Source of the DNA: Paenibacillus_G filicis
GTDB lineage: Bacteria; Bacillota; Bacilli; Paenibacillales; NBRC-103111
Direction: 5' to 3'
Length of the DNA: 64,000 bases
Assembly (NCBI RefSeq): GCF_038070315.1
Contig: NZ_JBBPCC010000008.1
Span: forward strand, 62,001 to 126,000
Shown here: one piece after another, positions 16,143 to 25,385 of the stretch
How the letters are laid out: each line of letters opens with the position of its first letter
Position numbering within the stretch: position 1 is the stretch's first letter
Notes under the pieces: model-generated
Database searches by the model: none
What the model was told of the DNA's origin: nothing
Seen by the model: only the letters and a program-made list of their open reading frames with translations
Position numbers and translations under genes: made by a program

Positions 16143-18275
16143 GTGAACACGATCATCGCATGCAGCTGGAACAAAAGGGGGACATTGGATGATGGGAAGA
16201 TAGATGGCCGCTCCGCTGACTCTTCGGGAACAGCGACGGTGAACCGGATGCTGTACGGGATGCCGCTCGATGGGGCTGGGGGCGTGACCAGCGGAAGCTT
16301 CGGACCTGTCAGTCTTGGGGATAGGGATGATACTGCAGGGTCAGACGAAGGACGGCCCGCAGCGTTGAGTGTACCGGTATGCCTAGACGGAGCGCTGTAT
16401 AACCGGGAGCAAATCCGGGAGCTGCTTGCCGGGCGAGGAGTCTGGGTTCCCCGTACGGCACACGACCGTGAGCTGATCTGGGCCGCTTATGAGGCATTCG
16501 GCAGCTCTTGCGCGTCGCTGCTGCGCGGGGAATTTGCCTTTGTCCTGTGGGATGTGCGTACAAGCAACCTGGTTGCGGCCTGCGATGTGGTCGGGATCCG
16601 ATCGGTCGTCTATTATGACGCAGAGGACTTTACGTTGATCGGTACGGATGTCGCCCAATTGTTGGCAGACCGCCGGGTGCCCTTTGAGCTGAACCGTGAC
16701 AAGCTTGTCGCCCACCTGACCCCGGCGCTGTGGAAGCTGAAATGGGATGTGCTGCCGGAGCAAACGTATTTCCGGGGCATAAGGCGCTTGCCGCCCGGGC
16801 ATGTGCTGGAAATTACGCCGGAGCGGGTGCAACTGTCGGCGTATTGGTCACCGCCGAATAAGGAGATTCGTTATCGCAGCGACAGCGATTACTATATGCA
16901 TTACTCGGACTTGCTGCATCAGGCGGTCCAGGAGCGTGTTCAAGGCGAACGCCTGATCATGCCGATCAGCGGGGGGATTGATTCCGGCGCCATCGCCAGC
17001 GTCGCTGTGCGCGAGCTGGGGGCGACGGGGCCCCGGGCGCTGTATGTGACGGGCATTGCTTTTTCCACGGCGGAGCTGCAGAGCAGCAGCGACTTGTCCT
17101 ATATCGATGCTTGCCGTCGCAGGCTGGGATTAACCGGGGAGGTTCTGCTGGCAGACCAGTTGACCCGTTATCCGAACGATGAGCAGGGACGGGACCCGTT
17201 GTTCATCAGTGATGGTCCCGAAATCCGTACGACTGCGCTGGCCAATTACTTATCGATAGCTTCGGCTTTGCGTCATGGACCGCTGCCGGAAGCCTCTTTG
17301 TCTGGTACCGGAGGGGACGAGACGATTGACGGGAATGGATACGTGTATGATTCGCTGCTGCTGGGCGGTAAGTGGAGGGATCTGCATACCCGGTTAAAGC
17401 AGGCATCGGGAGGATCTTCTTCCGAGCTGCTGCGGATGTTTTGGCAGAAGGCGCTGCTGCCGATGGTGCAGGGAGGCTCTTGGCATCGGTATATGGCATC
17501 GGTTTGGGGGGAGGCTGCGGAGCCGGCCCCATTCCTGCATCCGGCCGCAGAGGACGAGGTAGCCGGGATACAAGAAAGACTGCTGGACGATCATCGGCGA
17601 AAGCATTTTCGCTACCGCAATTGGGCGAGGCAGTATATTTACCACCGCAATGCTGCTCCTTCCCGGTACTATGCATCCCGTGACGGCCGGAGAGTCTCCT
17701 ATCCATTTCTGGACCGGAGGCTGCTGGAGTTCTGCCTGCGTATCCCTCCTGAGGTCATCTACAAGGAGCAGGAGGGGCATGCCGGAGGCTATAGCGCGAC
17801 TAAAACCTTGGTTCGGCGCGGACTGATCGGAACGATGCCTTCGGTCATTCGCGCCCGCACGGACAAAACCTTCGCGCATGCGTTCGTGCGTGCTTCGGTG
17901 CTGAAGCATTATGACCATTACCGGCAGTCGCTGGCCGGGAGCGGCAGCGAACTGGCTCGGCTCGGTCTGGTGGAGCCCGGACTGCTGCGTGAGTATATGA
18001 AGGCGGAGCAAGAGCATGCGCGGAATGGACAGCCGCTGAGCAAGCGGCATCCGGCTATCGATGAGACGCTGCGGCTGGAAATCTGGCTGCGCGAAGCGTC
18101 TGCCGGACGGGAGGCTCTTCTTCGCCGGGTCGGCTTTGTCGACCGGCCCTGGGAAGGCGGCGGCACGGTTTGGCGACCCGCTGTGAGACAGCTGTCGGCA
18201 TGGCTGGATCGGGAGCTGCCCCGCGATGCGATCTACCGGCTGTCCTCCAGCGAAGGCCAAGTTGGGTTGGGTTAG
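16143..18275 (+). CDS. Asparagine synthase-related protein, lasso-cyclase-like, orphan
   Basis: 710 residues with an AsnB-like layout. The N-terminal glutaminase-like domain (about 1-220) includes LRGEFAFVLWD but lacks the catalytic Cys2 (starts MNTII), so it should not use glutamine. The ATP-pyrophosphatase domain carries the PP-loop SGGIDSG (276-282), SGTGGDE (387-393) and VSYPFLDRRLLEFCL. This Cys-less form is typical of lasso-peptide macrolactam synthetases, which adenylate a side-chain carboxylate for ring closure. However, no precursor peptide, leader peptidase or RRE gene is visible on either side. GTG start behind GGGGAAGGAG. Alternatives are an amidating enzyme for another small molecule or a remnant of a lost cluster. 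Confidence 0.78.
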   Translation: MNTIIACSWNKRGTLDDGKIDGRSADSSGTATVNRMLYGMPLDGAGGVTSGSFGPVSLGDRDDTAGSDEGRPAALSVPVCLDGALYNREQIRELLAGRGVWVPRTAHDRELIWAAYEAFGSSCASLLRGEFAFVLWDVRTSNLVAACDVVGIRSVVYYDAEDFTLIGTDVAQLLADRRVPFELNRDKLVAHLTPALWKLKWDVLPEQTYFRGIRRLPPGHVLEITPERVQLSAYWSPPNKEIRYRSDSDYYMHYSDLLHQAVQERVQGERLIMPISGGIDSGAIASVAVRELGATGPRALYVTGIAFSTAELQSSSDLSYIDACRRRLGLTGEVLLADQLTRYPNDEQGRDPLFISDGPEIRTTALANYLSIASALRHGPLPEASLSGTGGDETIDGNGYVYDSLLLGGKWRDLHTRLKQASGGSSSELLRMFWQKALLPMVQGGSWHRYMASVWGEAAEPAPFLHPAAEDEVAGIQERLLDDHRRKHFRYRNWARQYIYHRNAAPSRYYASRDGRRVSYPFLDRRLLEFCLRIPPEVIYKEQEGHAGGYSATKTLVRRGLIGTMPSVIRARTDKTFAHAFVRASVLKHYDHYRQSLAGSGSELARLGLVEPGLLREYMKAEQEHARNGQPLSKRHPAIDETLRLEIWLREASAGREALLRRVGFVDRPWEGGGTVWRPAVRQLSAWLDRELPRDAIYRLSSSEGQVGLG

Positions 18276-18420
18276 GGAAAGAAATAAGGGAGTTTCATCA
18301 TCAGCTCGGTTATTCGAAGAAACTCAGCTATCTCACTCATTCCAAGGTTTATACCGCGATGAGCAGGACAATGTAAGGATTACATGGAATACAAGGGTAT
18401 AACGAATAAGGAGGACTTGC

Positions 18421-18924
18421 ATGCTTTTTCATTTTAGCGAGGACAATAGCATCCCATTATTCGTGCCCAAAGAGAAACAAAATCGTCCGGATTTTCCCGC
18501 AGTCGTTTGGGCAATTGATGGAGAGCATGAGTTTACCCACTTTTTTCCAAGGGATTGTCCTCGTATTGTCTGTAGAAGAGACGAAGCGAAAACGGATGAA
18601 CATCTACAACTCTTCTTTAACCATACACATGCCGATACCGTAGAGAGTGACTGGTATACAAGGATTTCAAAGCAGACCCTATTCAGGTATTCGTTTGATG
18701 ATGAAGGTTTTGAGCTTTTTGATCAGACTGCTGGATATTATATCTCTCGGCAAGTAGTAAAGCCCAAATTCATGGAAATTTATAACAACTTATTGGAGAG
18801 GTTGATTCAAAAAGGTATTGAATTGAGATTTACAACAAATTTATATCCACTTAGAGAAGCGATACTGGCATCCGACTTCAAAGGATTCGGGATACATCGA
18901 TTTAATAACGCAAAGAAACCGTAA
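18421..18924 (+). CDS. DUF6886-like hypothetical protein
   Basis: 167 residues beginning MLFHFSEDNSIPLFVPK, followed by PAVVWAIDGEHEFTHFFPRDCPRI. This pattern (Phe-His-Phe-Ser start, then VWAID.EH and PRDCPR) recalls the DUF6886 family. No signal peptide or membrane segment. Start has a perfect AAGGAGG site. Follows the asparagine-synthase-like gene by 145 bp with no obvious promoter, but co-transcription is uncertain. Function unknown. Confidence 0.7.
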   Translation: MLFHFSEDNSIPLFVPKEKQNRPDFPAVVWAIDGEHEFTHFFPRDCPRIVCRRDEAKTDEHLQLFFNHTHADTVESDWYTRISKQTLFRYSFDDEGFELFDQTAGYYISRQVVKPKFMEIYNNLLERLIQKGIELRFTTNLYPLREAILASDFKGFGIHRFNNAKKP

Positions 18925-18960
18925 TTTACTTAGCACATGTATTTTGTCTTTATTAACAAG

Positions 18961-18995
18961 AGGCCGCTCCGACAGGATCATCCTGGGAGGGGCCT
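18961..18995 (+). terminator. Hairpin after the DUF6886-like gene
   Basis: AGGCCGCTCC GACAGGAT CATCCTG GGAGGGGCCT then GTTT. Diverged relative of 15343-15380. The remaining gap to 19301 holds an open frame in phase with the next gene (ATG 19068) but no ribosome site. Confidence 0.6.
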
Positions 18996-19301
18996 GTTTG
19001 CGTTCGCAGGGCCGTTCATCATATCTCTTACCCCAACGCAGCCATCATTGACCGTCTCTGCGGGCGTATGGAGTCACAATTAAAGGCTATCAAACTGGCA
19101 GCGTTAGATGACCCATGGTATATTGAACATACTAAGAGGGTATCTCCTTTTAATAACTTTGATGGTATACTCACCCATCTGCTATATTCATGGCTTTTGA
19201 ATACTACTGTCCCTATGGGTCTATGCACTGCGGGGGACAGCTCTTTATATTGTTCAAAACTTGCAAGGAAAAGCGAGCAAACGACATTGGGAGGAGCATC
19301 T

Positions 19302-20453
19302 ATGAATCGCGTCGTGTTGATTGATGATGAGGAACATGCGCTGGAGTTGCTGGAAATGATGCTGCGTGATCTAGGCAATGTGGAGATCGTGGGGAAATAT
19401 ATAAATCCGCTGTTGGCTATCGAGGACATCAAACAACACCAATTGGATGCGGTCTTCTTAGACATTGAAATGCCGGGAATGAAAGGCGTGGACGTAGCAC
19501 GCGCAATTCAGGCGGCTCATCCTGGTGTGCATATCATTTTTACAACGGCCTTTACGGAGTATGCGGTCGAAGCGTTTGAAATTCAATCGCTCGATTATTT
19601 GTTGAAGCCGATCAGAATGGAAAGGCTGCAGCATTCGATCAAACGGCTTGAAGAAGCCGTAATGGGAAGGGGCACAGCAAAAGAGGGAAACGAGGGAAGC
19701 GAAGGGCCGAGAATCTGTTGTATGGGGGGATTCTCCATCCAGCTAGGAAAGAGCGAGACTACGCAGGTGTCATGGCGGACCCTTAAAGAGAAGGAGTTGT
19801 GCGCGCTTCTTGTCCACCGCTCCGGTCAAACCGTCGAGCGTGCCGTTATCATGGAAGCACTATGGCCGGAATCCGATGCCGAGAAGGCAAGGAGCTACCT
19901 GCATACCTGTATCTCACTGCTCAGAAAAAATATACGAGAAAGCGGACTGCCATTAGCCTTATATAAAACAGGCAATGGCTATTCGCTTGATTGCGGCAGC
20001 GTGGTTTGCGATGTATCGGAGCTGGAAGGGCTGCTCGACATGACGCTGGAAGGGAAGGGGCTCGGCGTACAACAATTTGAGCAGATTGTGGCCCTATACA
20101 ACGGAGATTACCTGGAGAGCTGCGATTTTATTTGGGCGTTTCGGAGGCGGGAAGAATTAGTACACAAATATGTGCATGCGCTTCGTAAGCTGTCACAATC
20201 TTTCTATAAAAAGAGCCAGCTCTCTTACACGCTGGAGTGTTTGCGTAGGGTCGTAGCGATTTCTCCGGATTCGGAGCAGGACAGCCGAAAGTTAATGAAG
20301 CTGCACATGGAGATGGGCAATCGCAAAGAAGCCATTCAAGTATACCGGCAGCTAGAACTGGAAGTACGTGAGCGTCTGAATATCGAAATGGAACAGGAGA
20401 CAGTCAGGTTATACCAGCAGCTGATCTCGTCAAATTATCGGAGAGGCTCGTGA
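19302..20453 (+). CDS. Response regulator with winged-helix and BTAD domains
   Basis: 383 residues. Receiver domain 1-120: VLIDDEE, phospho-acceptor Asp54 in VFLDIEMPGM, and Lys102 in YLLKPI. Then a SARP/OmpR-like winged helix (about 140-225; LWPESDAEKARSYLHTCIS) and a bacterial transcriptional activation domain of TPR-like helices (about 245-380). It is an AfsR/SARP-style activator architecture under phosphorelay control. ATG 19302 has GGGAGGAGC upstream; the longer frame from 19068 is only open sequence. No histidine kinase is adjacent, so its partner is elsewhere. The downstream SLH protein gene has its own leader after a terminator. Confidence 0.88.
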   Translation: MNRVVLIDDEEHALELLEMMLRDLGNVEIVGKYINPLLAIEDIKQHQLDAVFLDIEMPGMKGVDVARAIQAAHPGVHIIFTTAFTEYAVEAFEIQSLDYLLKPIRMERLQHSIKRLEEAVMGRGTAKEGNEGSEGPRICCMGGFSIQLGKSETTQVSWRTLKEKELCALLVHRSGQTVERAVIMEALWPESDAEKARSYLHTCISLLRKNIRESGLPLALYKTGNGYSLDCGSVVCDVSELEGLLDMTLEGKGLGVQQFEQIVALYNGDYLESCDFIWAFRRREELVHKYVHALRKLSQSFYKKSQLSYTLECLRRVVAISPDSEQDSRKLMKLHMEMGNRKEAIQVYRQLELEVRERLNIEMEQETVRLYQQLISSNYRRGS

Positions 20454-20507
20454 ACAAGAAGCTGATGAATCAGCTTAATCTTATATTCGTGAATAGCAAT
20501 TGTTCGG

Positions 20508-20572
20508 AACCAGCGGGAATCGGGCATATAACCAGGTTATGATGTCTGGGTTATGCCTCCCGCTGGTTTTTG
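20508..20572 (+). terminator. Terminator after the BTAD response regulator
   Basis: ACCAGCGGGA (20509-20518) pairs with TCCCGCTGGT, followed by TTTTTG. The loop holds a second small stem (ATAACCAG/CTGGGTTAT). The gap from 20573 to 20807 shows no gene and should contain the promoter of the surface-protein gene. Confidence 0.75.
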
Positions 20573-20807
20573 CTTTGCACAGGTCATCGATGACATGCCA
20601 CGATGCTCCCTTGAAAGAGATGTTTCCTTCCGAGGATGAAAGGTATTAGTTCGGGATGCCTAGGATAACAGATTCAGATACGTCTTGTAACCCTAGGTTG
20701 TTCAGAATTTGTTGAGAGTGAGTATGCTAAACTTACTAGGATTTGTCCGATTTTGGCGAATACCTGTTCATTCCAAATTTTAATTCATTCAGAAAGTGGT
20801 GGGACTA

Positions 20808-23800
20808 TTGAAGCATTATGTAAGAAGAAGCATGTCTATTCTGACCGTCATCACCTTGTTCATCAGCTCCTTGGGACTACTAGCGCCGAATCCAGCTAAA
20901 GCTGCATCAACTGAGGACACCTATGCTTGGATACAAACAGCCACGACGGGCTTGTCCGCTATTACCTATGGGAACGGACTGTATGTAGGTATTCAGCCTT
21001 TGACCGGGCTCATCTACACCTCGACGGACCTGGTGACCTGGACGCAGCGGGATGTAAGTAACCAGACCACTAAGAGACTGAATACCGTCAAATTTTTGAA
21101 TGGAAAATTTTATGCCGCTACGACCCGGGACGATAATAAAGCGGGGGCTATCTTTATTTATTCCAATGACGGCATCAATTGGAGCGCTGGCAGCAGCAGT
21201 CCAGCCCCTTCTTTCACGGACTATGCCTTTTCTTCCTTTGCCTACGGGAATAACAGATACCTGGTAACCTCCTCGAATAATGGAGGGGTTGTCGGCTCTT
21301 CCAATGGGACGGTATGGAGTAAAACCAATTCAGGATACGGTTATTTTTATGATGTTAAGTATGTGGGCAACCGGTTTATTGTGGCCGGTTATACTAACAC
21401 TGGAGGCAGCAGCGGTATAGTCAGACAGTCTACAGATAATACAGGAACCAATTGGGGCCCTGAAGTAAGGGTGGAGGGTACGACGGCCTTGAATGGACTG
21501 GCGTCGAATGGCAGTCAAATCATTGCGGTTGGGAGTGGCGGGAAAATTGTACGCACAGACGCTACGAGTCCGGACCTGCCAACCGTTGCCGTAGCCTCTC
21601 CGGTCACAGCCAATCTTGCAAAAGTGGCCTACGATAGCAGTAACGGGGGATTGTATGCTGCCGTTGGCACAAACAATACGGCTATAACCTCGAAAGATGG
21701 GCTAAGTTGGACAAAAGAAACAATAGTAAATACGTTGGATGCGTCCCCAGCAAATTACACGGACGTCGTTTACGGAGCGGATACCTTCGTTGCGGTGGCA
21801 AGCTCCGGCGTGTACAAAAGAAACTTGGCCTACACGGTTAACTTTGACAGTAACGGCGGAACGGCTGTGAGCAGCCAAATCATACCGACCAACAAAACAG
21901 CCACCCAACCGCCGGCTCCGTCGAAGACCGGTTATACCTTCGCAGGCTGGTATACCGATAGGGAGACAACGTTGTCGTTCGATTTTGCGGCCACCGCCAT
22001 AACAAGCGATATCACGCTTTATGCCAAATGGACGGTTAACAGCTATTCCGTGACGTTCAACAGCAACGGCGGATCAGCAGTTAGCGCTCAAAGCGTGAAC
22101 TATAACGACTTTGCACAAGAACCTGCAGCACCAACAAAAGAAGGACACCAATTTGCTGGCTGGTATGCGAATGAGGGTCTAACGACATCATTCAACTTCG
22201 AAGCAACGAAAATAACCAGTAATACCGTGTTGTATGCCAAATGGACGGTTAACAGCTATTCCGTGACGTTCAACAGCAACGGAGGTACAGCCGTTAGCGC
22301 GCAAAGCGTGAACTATAACGGCTATGCACAAGAACCGGCAGCGCCGACGAGAGAAGGGTATCGGTTTGCCGGCTGGTATGCGAATGAGGGTCTAACGACG
22401 GCATTCAACTTCGCAGCAACGAAAATAACAAGTAATACTATGGTGTATGCGAACTGGACGGTTAACAGCTATTCCGTGACGTTCAACAGCAACGGCGGTA
22501 CAGCAGTAAGCCCTCAAAGCGTGAATTATAACGGCTATGCGCAAGAACCAGCAGCGCCAACGAGAGAAGGGTATCGGTTTGCCGGCTGGTATGCGAATGA
22601 GAGTCTAACGACGGTATTCAACTTCCCAGCCACGAAAATAACCAGCAATACCGTAGTGTATGCCAAATGGACGATAAACAGCTATGCCGTGACGTTCAAC
22701 AGCAATGGCGGAACAGCAATTACTCCTCAAAGCGTGAATTATAACGGCTATGCCCAAGAACCGGCAGCGCCGACGAGAGAAGGATACCAGTTTGCAGGCT
22801 GGTATACGACTGCGAGTCTAACGACGGCATTCAACTTCGCAGCCACGAAAATAACCAGTAATACCGTATTGTATGCCAACTGGACGTTACTGCCCCTTGC
22901 AGCTCCAGCCCATGTGTCTGCGAAAGCAGGCGATCAGCAGGCAACGATAGCGTGGAGCGCTGTGGCGGGGGCTACGGAATACAGGGTATATCAAGGAGAG
23001 GCATCCCAAGCCTACGCTGACATTCCAGTCGCGACAGTGACGGGTACTACCTACAATTACAACGTGGTGAATCTGACGAATGGTACCACTTACTACTTTG
23101 CGATCAAGGCAGTCAATACCGTAACTAGCAGCGTATACTCCGATGAGGTGGCTGTAACGCCAGCTGCGACGGTGCTTCCAGGCCTAACCGCAGTTAGCGT
23201 ATCGAGCGATAACCCCAATCCGGCATTTGCCAAAGCTGGCGATACGGCGACACTGACGTTTACGGCGAATAAAGCATTAAATGGACTTCCTGTAGTAAAA
23301 ATAGGGGTCCATCCCGCAGACGTTGCCAGTGTTGGCAACTCTGTATACAAGGCGCAATACACATTCTCAGGAAGTGAAGCGGCAGGCATCGTATCATTTA
23401 CGATTGATTTCACGGATGCGACGGGGATCGTTGGAGATACGGTAACTTCTACGACCGACGGAAGCAGCGTGATCTTCGATAACACGCCGCCATCAGGAAC
23501 ACTGGTCATCAACGGCGGAGCGTCGTCGACTTTCGCGGCAGATGTCACGTTAACCGTGACAAGCACAGATGGCAGCGGATCGGGACAAATCCAGATGCGG
23601 TTCTCCAACGATAATGCCGATTGGAGTGCATGGGAAACGGCCGCTGAGACAAAAGCATGGACGCTGACAGACGGTAACGGCACAAAGACCGTGTATCTGG
23701 CGCTCAAGGATGCAGCAGGCAATGTAACAACACAAGCCATTACGGCGATCATTGAGCTGAAAACTGCCCCAGCCCCTTCGAACTCAAGTGACAGTGGCGG

Positions 23801-25136
23801 TTCTTCTTCCAAGGATGAGTCGATTGCGGTTAATGTGGAGAGTGCGAGCGGCGGGAACAAAACCGTCGTATCGACCGTAATCATCATTCGTTCAACGGAT
23901 TCGAATGGTCAGAAGAAGGACAGTGTCGTTTTCACCCCTGAGCAAGTGGCTAAAACAGTCGAGCAGCTTGCGGCGGCAGGCACATCTACGGCAAGAATCG
24001 TCATTCCCGATACCAAAGACGAAGTGTCTGAGACGAATATCAAAATTCCGCAGGATTCTACTGCACTTTTGGCAAAAAGCAGCGTAGGGCTCGAGTTTGT
24101 TAAAAATAATGTGAAAATTGAGGTTCCAGGCGATTCCCTTCAAGAGTTCAAGGACGATATTTATTTCCGTCTTGTTCCCGTAAAAGAAGAGGACAAGCGC
24201 AAGGAAATTGAGCAGCGCGCAAGAACAGAGCAGGCCGCACAGCTTACAACCGGCAGCCATCATGCTGTCGTGATCGGTCGTCCGATGAGTATTGATACGA
24301 ATCTTCAAAGCCGTCCGGTTACCTTGACCCTACCTTTGGGCAAGACATCGCTGACTCAGCAGCAATTAGAAGATTTGGGCGTTTTCATTGAGCATAGCGA
24401 TGGGACGAAAGAGTTTGTCCAAGGCAAAATCGTTACGTTTGACGAGTCAGGTCAGTTAGGCATTCGCTTTTCAGTGGATAAATTCAGTACATTTACGGTT
24501 GTTCATATCGAAAATTGGAATACGAAGGCTGAAACGCATCAAGCGTTCATTTCCGGTTACGCGGATGGATGGTTTAAACCGGATGCCCGCATCACTCGTG
24601 CAGAAATAGCGGCAATCGCTGCAAAGGCGCTGAACAAAGAGATGAAGCCATCCTCCGTCTCCTTTACAGATGTCCTTGCGGGGCATTGGGCGAAGGCTGC
24701 CATTGATCGCGTGACGAAAATGGGATTGATGGAAGGTTACCCAGACGGCAGCTTCAAGCCGGAACAAACGATCACTCGCGCTGAGCTAGCAAGCTTGGTT
24801 GCCCGTTTGAACAGCGATACGGCCAGCAGCAGCGTGGGAAGCTTCTCCGATGTGGACGGCCATTGGGCACAAAAGGCGATTGAAAGTGTGAAAGGAGCCG
24901 GCATCATCAATGGCTACCCAGACGGCACGTTCCGTCCGGAGGCAGAGTTGACCCGTGCTGAAGCGGTGACGATGATCAGCAAGCTGCTCGGCAGAGGACC
25001 GCTGAGCGGCGCCGCTCCGAAATGGACGGATGTTCCTGCGTCGCATTGGGCGTTTGGCTATATTCAGGAAGCCTCTGTAGATCATACGGTTGGCAAAAAG
25101 ACAGACGAAGGAGAACTCTTCGTTCCGGCACCTTAG
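20808..25136 (+). CDS. Giant S-layer-homology surface protein with InlB B-repeats
   Basis: About 1442 residues. A signal peptide (LLKHYVRRSMSILTVITLF ... AKAAS) is followed by a WD/sialidase-like beta-propeller region (about 40-340, repeats of YGN/S-D-G-x-x-W). Next come five Listeria-Bacteroides (InlB B, Flg_new) repeats of about 71 residues (about 345-695; NSNGGTAVS ... GYRFAGWY ... LYAKWTVN). Then one fibronectin III domain (about 698-792), Ig-like segments, a charged linker, and three SLH domains (about 1245-1440; GYADGWFKPDARITRAE). SLH domains bind pyruvylated wall polysaccharide, so it is a wall-anchored adhesin-like protein. TTG 20808 is my preferred start; GTG 20796/20799 are alternatives in the same frame. 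Confidence 0.9.
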   Translation: MKHYVRRSMSILTVITLFISSLGLLAPNPAKAASTEDTYAWIQTATTGLSAITYGNGLYVGIQPLTGLIYTSTDLVTWTQRDVSNQTTKRLNTVKFLNGKFYAATTRDDNKAGAIFIYSNDGINWSAGSSSPAPSFTDYAFSSFAYGNNRYLVTSSNNGGVVGSSNGTVWSKTNSGYGYFYDVKYVGNRFIVAGYTNTGGSSGIVRQSTDNTGTNWGPEVRVEGTTALNGLASNGSQIIAVGSGGKIVRTDATSPDLPTVAVASPVTANLAKVAYDSSNGGLYAAVGTNNTAITSKDGLSWTKETIVNTLDASPANYTDVVYGADTFVAVASSGVYKRNLAYTVNFDSNGGTAVSSQIIPTNKTATQPPAPSKTGYTFAGWYTDRETTLSFDFAATAITSDITLYAKWTVNSYSVTFNSNGGSAVSAQSVNYNDFAQEPAAPTKEGHQFAGWYANEGLTTSFNFEATKITSNTVLYAKWTVNSYSVTFNSNGGTAVSAQSVNYNGYAQEPAAPTREGYRFAGWYANEGLTTAFNFAATKITSNTMVYANWTVNSYSVTFNSNGGTAVSPQSVNYNGYAQEPAAPTREGYRFAGWYANESLTTVFNFPATKITSNTVVYAKWTINSYAVTFNSNGGTAITPQSVNYNGYAQEPAAPTREGYQFAGWYTTASLTTAFNFAATKITSNTVLYANWTLLPLAAPAHVSAKAGDQQATIAWSAVAGATEYRVYQGEASQAYADIPVATVTGTTYNYNVVNLTNGTTYYFAIKAVNTVTSSVYSDEVAVTPAATVLPGLTAVSVSSDNPNPAFAKAGDTATLTFTANKALNGLPVVKIGVHPADVASVGNSVYKAQYTFSGSEAAGIVSFTIDFTDATGIVGDTVTSTTDGSSVIFDNTPPSGTLVINGGASSTFAADVTLTVTSTDGSGSGQIQMRFSNDNADWSAWETAAETKAWTLTDGNGTKTVYLALKDAAGNVTTQAITAIIELKTAPAPSNSSDSGGSSSKDESIAVNVESASGGNKTVVSTVIIIRSTDSNGQKKDSVVFTPEQVAKTVEQLAAAGTSTARIVIPDTKDEVSETNIKIPQDSTALLAKSSVGLEFVKNNVKIEVPGDSLQEFKDDIYFRLVPVKEEDKRKEIEQRARTEQAAQLTTGSHHAVVIGRPMSIDTNLQSRPVTLTLPLGKTSLTQQQLEDLGVFIEHSDGTKEFVQGKIVTFDESGQLGIRFSVDKFSTFTVVHIENWNTKAETHQAFISGYADGWFKPDARITRAEIAAIAAKALNKEMKPSSVSFTDVLAGHWAKAAIDRVTKMGLMEGYPDGSFKPEQTITRAELASLVARLNSDTASSSVGSFSDVDGHWAQKAIESVKGAGIINGYPDGTFRPEAELTRAEAVTMISKLLGRGPLSGAAPKWTDVPASHWAFGYIQEASVDHTVGKKTDEGELFVPAP
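22031..22882 (+). repeat. Four tandem 213-bp units inside the SLH gene
   Basis: Units begin at 22031, 22244, 22457 and 22670, each exactly 213 bp (71 codons), with near-identical DNA. A fifth, diverged unit precedes them (about 21820-22030). They encode the InlB B-type repeats. Confidence 0.95.
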
Positions 25137-25214
25137 CATTTGCGAGGTGGTAAGGACCTCCTTTAAATCTTCATTTCAAGTCAATGTGAAGGAGACACCG
25201 TCAGTGTCTCTCTG

Positions 25215-25262
25215 AGCCTGTAGACAAAGCTCCTTCTTGGAGCAGGTCTGCAGGCTTTTTTG
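25215..25262 (+). terminator. Terminator after the SLH gene
   Basis: AGCCTGTAGAC pairs with GTCTGCAGGCT around an inner GCTCC/GGAGC stem, then T6. A second small hairpin (GAGACAC/GTGTCTC, 25192-25210) precedes it. Confidence 0.8.
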
Positions 25263-25334
25263 CTACCGCCACTCGATGGTTACAGAGCCATATAGTGAAC
25301 GGACGATCTATCCATAGCTAGTATACCCATAAGT

Positions 25335-25361
25335 AAAAAGGCACCCATTTTGGGTGCCTAT
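25335..25361 (-). terminator. Terminator of the polyamine operon
   Basis: Minus-strand reading: AGGCACCCA AAA TGGGTGCCT followed by TTTTT (complement of 25335-25339). It lies 25 bp beyond the nspC stop. Confidence 0.85.
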
Positions 25362-25385
25362 CGCTTATACCTACCTACCTATGTG

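Noticed and set aside
17394..18260. 288-codon minus-strand frame inside the asparagine-synthase-like gene
   Set aside because: Shadow of a GC-rich gene, proline/arginine-rich, without ribosome site.
18276..18420. Lasso or other RiPP precursor peptide next to the asparagine-synthase-like gene
   Set aside because: No start with ribosome site and no leader/core-like peptide on either strand here or in 15965-16142.
19068..19301. N-terminal extension of the BTAD response regulator
   Set aside because: The frame is open but the receiver domain starts canonically at 19302 behind GGGAGGAGC; the extension has no ribosome site.
21820..22882. CRISPR-like periodic repeats
   Set aside because: The 213-bp periodicity is in-frame protein repeats (71 codons), with no spacer-repeat structure.
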